A stretch of DNA of 6,241 bases, taken from the NCBI GenBank assembly GCA_017444165.1, contig JAFSXH010000177.1, positions 1 through 6,241 of the forward strand, in the 5' to 3' direction. The DNA comes from a bacterium (GTDB taxonomy: Bacteria > Vulcanimicrobiota > Xenobia > Xenobiales > Xenobiaceae). This document shows positions 1-4,964 of this stretch, in pieces; the stretch's first letter is position 1; every line of letters starts with the position of its first letter. Under the pieces are notes generated by a model. It was not told the DNA's origin. It did not search any database and was given only the letters and a program-made list of their open reading frames with translations. The translations under genes and the position numbers were made by a program.

Positions 1-29
1 ATAGATGCCCAAGCGCGCTTTATGTTCAT
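1..29 (-). CDS. Possible start of the next operon gene (truncated by window edge)
   Basis: An ATG at 27-29 lies 44 bases after the S41 stop and is preceded by AAAGGA with eight bases spacing. Nine complete codons are visible, reading MNIKRAWAS, with the basic start typical of a signal peptide or membrane anchor. The 44-base gap shows no hairpin and no T-run, so transcription probably continues. Too little is present to name a family; the frame could also close just outside the window. Confidence 0.4.
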
Positions 30-37
30 AAATAAAA

Positions 38-43
38 TCCTTT
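38..43 (-). promoter_or_regulatory. Ribosome binding site for the truncated downstream gene
   Basis: AAAGGA, eight bases before the ATG at 27-29. It is the main evidence that a further gene begins here. Confidence 0.4.
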
Positions 44-73
44 CGTTCTAATGCTCATGTGATTTTGTAAATT

Positions 74-1474
74 TTATTTGTTATCCTTTTTAGGGCTAAG
101 GACTTCTTTTAAAACTTCGATGGCTTTTTGCAATTGGCGATCAGAAGAATAACGATGGCGTTTTAAAGGCTCCATCTTTACTTCATAATCAGGCTTTAAG
201 CCAATTTTACCCAAATCTTTATTGTCGGGAGTCTTATAATGGCTAAAAGTGATCTTGCAAGCCGAAGTTTTTCCTGGAGGAAAGTTAAAGTTAAAGATCC
301 TCTGGGAGCTGTTTTTGCCAAAACTAGTCTCACCAACTAAGAGTATATGGCGATTGGCTCTCAGAGCCCCTGCGGTTATCTCTGCCGCCGAAGCAGTCTT
401 ATTGTTTATCAGAACGACTGTAGGTTTAAGGGGATGAAAATTTCTGTAGGTAAATATCTCTTCTTCTTTTTTATCGCATCTATCTCTCAGTGAGGCTACT
501 AAACTGTTGACGGGCATAAACTTAGAGCAGAGATCGCGGGCGGCATTAGTGTAACCACCTGGATTGTCGCGCAGATCGAGGATATATCCCTGACAATTAG
601 CTTCTTCTAATTTGCGCAAGGCTCTTTCAGCTTCGATATTTGTCGATTCTCCAAACATATCTACGCGCAAAAGGCCAATGTTACCACCTCCATCTGGAAG
701 GCTCAGTACCCTTTCTGTGACTGAGGGATAGTGGACGGGGCCTCTAGTCAGTTTAACTGTTTTTAATGTCGGCTCAGGACCGAGACGAGCCAAACGAGTT
801 AGATAACCTATCTCAACGGTTGTGCCATTGGCTCCTTTAAGCATTCTTGCACATTCAGAAGGGGATAGAGATTCTAAACTTTTCCCCTCTATAGCTTTCA
901 ATTCGTCACCCGATTTTAATCCCGCTTTCCAAGCTGGTGAGTGGGGAGCTAAATCGGCGATTATAAAATGAGAACGGCCATTTTTATCGCGTCGAGGCCA
1001 CAACATTATGCCTACACCACTTGAATAGTCTCCGCTTAAAGAATCTGTAAAATCGGCATATTCCTTGGCAGATATGAAGAAGGTGTAGTCATCTTGAGCC
1101 GCCTCCAAAATGGCCTGAGCTAAAGTCTCAGTGAAAGTTTGATCACAAGCCAATTGAGGATAGAACTCTACTGCTTTTTTATAAAGGTGTGAGATCTTCT
1201 GTTGGAGTTCTCCAATAAAGGGCTCTTTTTCCAAAGCGGATGCAGACAATTTTTGTTCTTTTAGGTAACTAAAGCAAGCCTCTTTATAACTATTCCAAAT
1301 ACTCTCGTCCTCTACGGGTTCGACAATGTTATCTTTGAGTAAAGTATAAACTTGATTGAGCAGATCTAAACTTGCGTTAGTAAGATCGGGAGTTGTCTGT
1401 GTCGTTTGTGCCCAAACTGGACAGACTAAGAGTGTTACAAATAACAGAGAGAAATAGAAGAATCTTTTCATCAT
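74..1474 (-). CDS. Secreted C-terminal processing peptidase, S41 family (CtpA/Prc-like) with PDZ domain
   Basis: 466 residues. A signal peptide (Met-Met-Lys-Arg, hydrophobic core 5-17, likely cleavage after the VWA at 20-22) sends it to the periplasm or cell surface. A helical N-terminal region (about 30-145) leads to a PDZ domain (about 149-245) with SGVGIML and APHSPAWKAGLKSGDEL. The peptidase core follows: GNIGLLRVDMF (264-274), YILDLRDNPGG (297-307), TASAAEI with nucleophile Ser362, GETSFGK with Lys387, and Gln391. Spacing Ser+25=Lys and Lys+4=Gln equals that of B. subtilis CtpB (Ser309, Lys334, Gln338), so the catalytic set is complete. Family enzymes trim or degrade envelope proteins, including wall hydrolases and their regulators. 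The ATG overlaps the M23 stop as ATGA; a second ATG follows at once, so either may start. Seven cysteines lie outside the signal peptide, which is unusual for this type. The substrate is unknown; the M23 protein is a candidate by context only. Confidence 0.93.
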   Translation of the reverse strand: MMKRFFYFSLLFVTLLVCPVWAQTTQTTPDLTNASLDLLNQVYTLLKDNIVEPVEDESIWNSYKEACFSYLKEQKLSASALEKEPFIGELQQKISHLYKKAVEFYPQLACDQTFTETLAQAILEAAQDDYTFFISAKEYADFTDSLSGDYSSGVGIMLWPRRDKNGRSHFIIADLAPHSPAWKAGLKSGDELKAIEGKSLESLSPSECARMLKGANGTTVEIGYLTRLARLGPEPTLKTVKLTRGPVHYPSVTERVLSLPDGGGNIGLLRVDMFGESTNIEAERALRKLEEANCQGYILDLRDNPGGYTNAARDLCSKFMPVNSLVASLRDRCDKKEEEIFTYRNFHPLKPTVVLINNKTASAAEITAGALRANRHILLVGETSFGKNSSQRIFNFNFPPGKTSACKITFSHYKTPDNKDLGKIGLKPDYEVKMEPLKRHRYSSDRQLQKAIEVLKEVLSPKKDNK

Positions 1475-2625
1475 ATAAAACCTAAAGGATCGACAGGTTC
1501 ACCATTAATGCGCACTTCAAAGTGCAAGTGAGGTCCAGTTGAGTTTCCTGTTGAACCTACAGCGGCAATAGCTTGTCCTTTAGTAACTCCCTGTCCATAG
1601 CCTACGTAAAGTTGAGAGCAATGTGCATAAAGTGTACTGTAACCACCGCCGTGATCGACGATTAAACAATTGCCATAACCGCCCATCCAACCTGAATCTA
1701 TGACTGTACCACTGTCAGCGGCTAAAATTGAACATCCATAGGGAGCCCCTATATCCACTCCAGTATGGAAACGCAAAGTGCCAAAGATAGGATGGACTCT
1801 GTAACCGAAAGGAGAGGTTATAGGGCCAGGTGCGGGGGTGATAAAGCGACCTGTACCCCAGACGCGACGAGTTGCCTGAGGTGAGGAGGGGCGCATGTAA
1901 GTTCGATGAGAGTTGATCTCATTTTGTATGCGCTTTTCTAACGAGAACGTACTGTTTTCTAATTCACTTACTTGGGCATTCAAAGAGTCACGTTGAGAGC
2001 GCACATCAGCTAAGAGTTGAGTCCTCTTGGATTCGATCTTTTTTAAGTTCTCGATCTTTTCTAGTTGCCTCTTTTTGAGAGATTCTATCTCTCTGATCGT
2101 CTCTTCTTCTTGGAGTTTCTTGTTCTCTAACTCATCTTTTAGAGCTTTGACCTTGTTTAGAAGATTGCGATCATTTTGGATAATTAATGAGAGGAAGCGC
2201 GTCTGATCTATGAAGTCTGTAAAACTTTGTGAACCCAGCAATACGACCAAATAACCGACATCGCCGTGCATGTATATCTCACGCAGACGTTTACCTAAAA
2301 CCTTCTGTTGACCTTTGAATTCATCAGTCACCTTTTTCAGGTGTGTTTTGATATTTTTTAAATGTTCCTGAGAACTCTTTAAGCTAGCTAAGGTCTCATG
2401 ATAGACGATTCGACTCTCTTGGAGATCATATTGGGTATTGTTTAGTTGAGCGGAGAGATCTTTTTCGCGATCATTAATGATATCCAGCCGTTTGCGCTGG
2501 CTGGCTAGCTGGCTCTTCTTCTCTTTTAACTCTGAACGCGGATCGGCTTCAGCGTAATGGAGTAACGGAATAACGAAGATGACAGCGATCAGAGTGGCTA
2601 AAAAGAATCTCTGTAGGTGGCGCAT
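1471..2625 (-). CDS. Secreted coiled-coil murein hydrolase/activator with M23 (LytM) domain, FtsEX partner (EnvC-like)
   Basis: 384 residues. A basic start and hydrophobic stretch (1-22) with AEA before Asp28 indicate a signal peptide, so it acts outside the inner membrane. Residues about 30-105 and 155-240 are heptad-like, charged coiled coil. They flank a conserved hinge, VLGKRLREIYMHGDVGYLVV (109-128) and on to about 150, characteristic of EnvC and PcsB-type proteins that dock on FtsX. The M23 domain spans about 265-384: SPFGYRVHP (271-279), HTGVDIG with His287 and Asp291, YAHC with His335, and GPHLHFEV with His366 and His368. This is the full LytM zinc set (His287, Asp291, His368) plus both catalytic histidines, so it looks like an active endopeptidase. 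E. coli EnvC instead has a degenerate domain and only activates amidases. Placement straight after ftsX supports regulation by FtsEX. Whether it cleaves wall itself, activates an amidase, or both is not decidable here. Its TGA overlaps the next ATG. Confidence 0.93.
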   Translation of the reverse strand: MRHLQRFFLATLIAVIFVIPLLHYAEADPRSELKEKKSQLASQRKRLDIINDREKDLSAQLNNTQYDLQESRIVYHETLASLKSSQEHLKNIKTHLKKVTDEFKGQQKVLGKRLREIYMHGDVGYLVVLLGSQSFTDFIDQTRFLSLIIQNDRNLLNKVKALKDELENKKLQEEETIREIESLKKRQLEKIENLKKIESKRTQLLADVRSQRDSLNAQVSELENSTFSLEKRIQNEINSHRTYMRPSSPQATRRVWGTGRFITPAPGPITSPFGYRVHPIFGTLRFHTGVDIGAPYGCSILAADSGTVIDSGWMGGYGNCLIVDHGGGYSTLYAHCSQLYVGYGQGVTKGQAIAAVGSTGNSTGPHLHFEVRINGEPVDPLGFI

Positions 2626-2631
2626 AAGTTT

Positions 2632-2637
2632 CTCCTC
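2632..2637 (-). promoter_or_regulatory. Ribosome binding site of the M23 peptidase gene
   Basis: GAGGAG with six bases to the ATG at 2623-2625, lying in the 15-base gap after ftsX. It is one of the two strongest Shine-Dalgarno sequences in the window, which would fit a partner protein made in larger amount than FtsEX. Confidence 0.7.
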
Positions 2638-2640
2638 ACC

Positions 2641-3558
2641 CTAAGCCTTCAAGTGGCGATTTATAGAGATTAAACTTCCCAAAGCACCTACGGCGCATCC
2701 CAAAAAGACTAAGCCTATGTTGAGGAAGGGCATAATTTGTGCGGGAGCCATTATCGGCAAGAAGGATATGCTCTTGTGCAATTGGGGAACCACTATTCTG
2801 TAAGAAATATCGATCAATGTCGCCGCTAGAGCCGAACCGATCATTCCTTGAGTTACACCCTCTAGAATAAAAGGCCAACGAATAAACCAATCGGCTGCAC
2901 CTACTAACTGCATAATATCAATCTCTTTGCGCCTGGCAAAGACGGTCAGGCGAATGGTGTTGCTTATGATTAAGAGGGTAGAGGCAAATAACATTACTAA
3001 GATCACGAAACCCACTAAACGGATAACGTGATTTAATTTCATGAGTTTGTACGCCTCTTCGCGTCCATAATCTACAGTAGCTACATTGGCGAGTTGAGCG
3101 ATCTTTTGAGCTACAGGTTCTAAAAAGTTGGGATCATCTACTGGCACTTCAAAGGAATCTGGCAGGGGATTGCCATCTAAATCATTCAAATCTAACTTGG
3201 CATTTAATCTCTGGCGCAGACGTCGGAAAGCTTCATCCTTGGGGACAAAATTTACTTTAACTACGTGGCCAATCTCATAGGCTTGGCTCTTGAAAGTGTT
3301 GACCTGTTCAGGATTAAAATTAGAGTCCATGTAGACCTTTATCTGCATCTCTCCTGTAAGTTCTGTAGCTAAGGCATCCAGATTTACCACAATAATGACA
3401 AAAAAGCCCAAAATCAAAGCTAAGACCATCACAGTAGAAACGGAAGCGACACTCATCATAGGGTTGTGACGTATATTAGTTATCACTTCTCTTAAGAAAC
3501 ACTCTATGTAATAGCCCCCAGAGGGACCGCGTCTTGGAGTATCTTTCTCTTCACTCAC
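2641..3558 (-). CDS. ftsX: Cell division protein FtsX (permease-like subunit)
   Basis: Membrane subunit of FtsEX, 305 residues, the normal length. It does not transport; the FtsX large outer loop binds a coiled-coil hydrolase or activator and passes on the ATP-driven movement of FtsE. Visible layout: a cytoplasmic N-tail (1-35) with REVITNIRHNPMMS typical of the family, TM1 about 37-60, an outer loop about 61-178 containing the conserved NPLPDSFEV (130-138), TM2 about 179-201, the cytoplasmic signature NTIRLTVFARRKEIDIMQLVG (200-220) that contacts FtsE, TM3 about 228-250 and TM4 about 273-298. The start is GTG at 3556-3558, backed by a strong GAGGAGG and by five-base spacing from the ftsE stop. 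Neighbours agree: the downstream gene is the expected coiled-coil partner. Stop TAG, 15 bases before the M23 gene. No damage seen. Confidence 0.95.
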   Translation of the reverse strand: MSEEKDTPRRGPSGGYYIECFLREVITNIRHNPMMSVASVSTVMVLALILGFFVIIVVNLDALATELTGEMQIKVYMDSNFNPEQVNTFKSQAYEIGHVVKVNFVPKDEAFRRLRQRLNAKLDLNDLDGNPLPDSFEVPVDDPNFLEPVAQKIAQLANVATVDYGREEAYKLMKLNHVIRLVGFVILVMLFASTLLIISNTIRLTVFARRKEIDIMQLVGAADWFIRWPFILEGVTQGMIGSALAATLIDISYRIVVPQLHKSISFLPIMAPAQIMPFLNIGLVFLGCAVGALGSLISINRHLKA

Positions 3559-3563
3559 GGTAT

Positions 3564-4289
3564 TTAGGCCTCCTCATTGTTATGGGGATGGTTATCGTTG
3601 CTGAAGTACATACCATTTTGAACATCTTTAATTATCTCGCCGTGATCCATGACGATGACCCTTTTTTGCATAATATCGACCATTTGCTGATTGTGAGTGG
3701 CTACCAATATAGTAGTTCCACGAGCATTGACTTTAGAGAGAATCTGCATGATGTCCCAGGAAGAGTCAGGGTCGAGGTTTCCTGTGGGCTCATCGGCCAA
3801 GAGTATAACAGGGTCATTTATCAAAGCTCTGGCTATAGCCGCTCTCTGCTGTTCTCCACCAGAGAGCTGGCTGGGGAGGCGATCTGCTTTTTCACGGAGA
3901 TTGACTAAAGTTAAAGCCTTATTGACCTTGCGAGGAATGACACTGCGACTGGCACCGGTAACTTGCAGAGCGTAGGCCACATTCTCAAACACAGTCTTGT
4001 GGCCCAGGAGTCTAAAATCCTGGAATATAACCCCAATGCGTCGACGCAGGTAAGGAATCTGGGAGCGTTTCATCTCAGAGACCTCGTTGCCCTCAACTAT
4101 GACTAAGCCTAAAGTAGGATCGTTCTCTCTGTAAATAAGTTTCATCAAACTAGATTTACCAGAACCTGTATGACCCACTAAAAAGACGAACTCACCAGGA
4201 GTTACAGAAAGGTCTATGTTCTTTAGAGCTCTAGTACCATTGGGGTAGATCAGATTGACATTTTGCAATTCGATGATGGGTTCGACCAT
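3564..4289 (-). CDS. ftsE: Cell division ATP-binding protein FtsE
   Basis: ATPase of the FtsEX complex, cytoplasmic, bound to FtsX; ATP hydrolysis is thought to change FtsX shape and so switch on periplasmic or extracellular wall hydrolases at the septum. All ABC motifs are intact in the 241 residues: Walker A GHTGSGKSS (39-47, Lys45), Q-loop Gln90 in FQDFRLL, signature LSGGEQQR (142-149), Walker B VILLADEP (161-168, Asp166, Glu167), D-loop NLDP (171-174) and switch His199. The segments LLGHKTVFENVAYAL and LADEPTGNLDP are typical of FtsE and, with an FtsX directly downstream, separate it from LolD/MacB-type ATPases. It is slightly longer than the usual 220-230 residues because of a polar Asn/His-rich tail (about 229-241). 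ATG start three bases after the dedA TAG; only a weak purine-rich sequence precedes it, so translation may rely on coupling. Its last codons contain the ftsX ribosome binding site. Confidence 0.96.
   Translation of the reverse strand: MVEPIIELQNVNLIYPNGTRALKNIDLSVTPGEFVFLVGHTGSGKSSLMKLIYRENDPTLGLVIVEGNEVSEMKRSQIPYLRRRIGVIFQDFRLLGHKTVFENVAYALQVTGASRSVIPRKVNKALTLVNLREKADRLPSQLSGGEQQRAAIARALINDPVILLADEPTGNLDPDSSWDIMQILSKVNARGTTILVATHNQQMVDIMQKRVIVMDHGEIIKDVQNGMYFSNDNHPHNNEEA
3569..3575 (-). promoter_or_regulatory. Ribosome binding site of ftsX, inside the end of ftsE
   Basis: GAGGAGG, a near-perfect Shine-Dalgarno, is encoded by the last Glu-Glu-Ala codons of ftsE and stands ten bases before a GTG. 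It decides the non-ATG start of ftsX, since no in-frame ATG lies nearby, and ties ftsX translation to ftsE. Confidence 0.75.
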
Positions 4290-4292
4290 AAT

Positions 4293-4949
4293 CTAAATAG
4301 CTTCTTTCTTTACAGGAGTAGCAGCACTGGCCTTGTGTTCTTTCCAGGCGTGAATAGCTACGGGCAGGACGGAGATAACAATTACAAGCACTAGGGCTTT
4401 CTCTAAGTGACGTTGCACAAAGGGGATCTGTCCAAAGAAATAACCAGCGCAGACCATACTGAAGACCCACGATATACCTCCTATGCAGTTGAAGGAGATA
4501 AACTTCTTATATTCCATCTCAGCTACTCCAGCCACTGTGGGGGCGAAGGTGCGTATGAAAGGCATGAAGCGAGCTAAAATTATGGTGACACCGCCGTACT
4601 TCTCGTAGAATGCTTTCGTCTTTAACAGATGATCTTTGCGGAACCAGCGGCTCTGTTCTCGTTCATAAAGAGCCTTGCCAGCCTTACGCCCGATAGCATA
4701 ACCTACTGAGTCACCGACTACGGCCGCTACACTTAACCAGAAGAGAACTTGCCAAATGTCTAAAACATCTGTACTTGCAGCCATAAAGCCAGAGACGATC
4801 AAAAGAGAATCCCCTGGCAGGAAGAAGCCTACTAATAGTCCCGTTTCGGAGAAGATGATAAAGAAGAGGATGGCCAAACCACCCCAAGCGATGATCTCCT
4901 GGATGCCTTCCATGGAGAAGTAGTGCATGATAGATTGTATAAATTCCAT
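4293..4949 (-). CDS. DedA-family (SNARE-associated/VTT domain) inner-membrane protein
   Basis: A 218-residue integral membrane protein, the usual DedA length. Family members are proton-dependent lipid transporters or flippases; established examples act on undecaprenyl phosphate (UptA) or phospholipids, and E. coli YqjA/YghB mutants have division and envelope defects. Family landmarks are present in order: FSETGLLVGFFLPGDS (residues 33-48) with Glu35 and Asp47, GDSVGYAIGR (79-88), and ARFMPFIRTFAPTVAG (126-141) with Arg127 and Arg133. These match the acidic pair and arginine pair essential in YqjA. Hydrophobic segments lie near 20-45 (including the re-entrant-type region), 64-86, 150-172 and 184-202, with a short basic cytoplasmic-looking tail. 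The ATG follows a Shine-Dalgarno overlapping the previous stop; the TAG stop is only three bases from ftsE. Family assignment is firm. The substrate cannot be read from sequence; undecaprenyl phosphate is my inference from the cell-wall neighbours. Confidence 0.93.
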   Translation of the reverse strand: MEFIQSIMHYFSMEGIQEIIAWGGLAILFFIIFSETGLLVGFFLPGDSLLIVSGFMAASTDVLDIWQVLFWLSVAAVVGDSVGYAIGRKAGKALYEREQSRWFRKDHLLKTKAFYEKYGGVTIILARFMPFIRTFAPTVAGVAEMEYKKFISFNCIGGISWVFSMVCAGYFFGQIPFVQRHLEKALVLVIVISVLPVAIHAWKEHKASAATPVKKEAI

Positions 4950-4958
4950 GATAACAGA

Positions 4959-4964
4959 CCTTTT
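4959..4964 (-). promoter_or_regulatory. Ribosome binding site of the dedA-family gene
   Basis: AAAAGG reads into the start codon with nine bases between it and ATG. It shares bases with the TAA stop of the upstream TPR gene, so ribosomes ending there are placed on the next start. This supports co-translation and the chosen ATG at 4947-4949. Confidence 0.55.

Noticed and set aside
249..437. 62-codon plus-strand frame opposite the S41 gene
   Set aside because: It is antisense to the S41 catalytic region, which is strongly supported by Ser362, Lys387 and Gln391 spacing.
1417..1425. Possible lipobox (Leu-Leu-Val-Cys18) in the S41 signal peptide
   Set aside because: Val just before Cys is a poor lipoprotein site, and an ordinary VWA signal peptidase I site follows at once.
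2496..2515. Short GCTGG/AGCTGG repeat resembling a small tandem repeat or hairpin
   Set aside because: It lies in coding sequence for the first coiled coil (Ser-Gln-Leu-Ala-Ser-Gln) and follows from repeated residues; too short to call.
2636..2890. 84-codon minus-strand frame overlapping the end of ftsX
   Set aside because: Out-of-frame shadow of ftsX, whose TM4 and C-terminus are intact in the proper frame; composition is not protein-like.
3534..3908. 124-codon open frame on the plus strand opposite ftsE and the start of ftsX
   Set aside because: It lies wholly antisense to well-conserved ftsE codons, has no recognisable domain, and is explained by codon bias of the gene on the other strand.
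3697..3975. 92-codon plus-strand frame opposite ftsE
   Set aside because: Antisense shadow over the ABC signature and Walker B region; no independent support.
4231..4470. 79-codon minus-strand frame bridging dedA and ftsE
   Set aside because: Both flanking genes are complete with clear motifs in their own frames; this is a shadow frame and no frameshift or fusion is needed.
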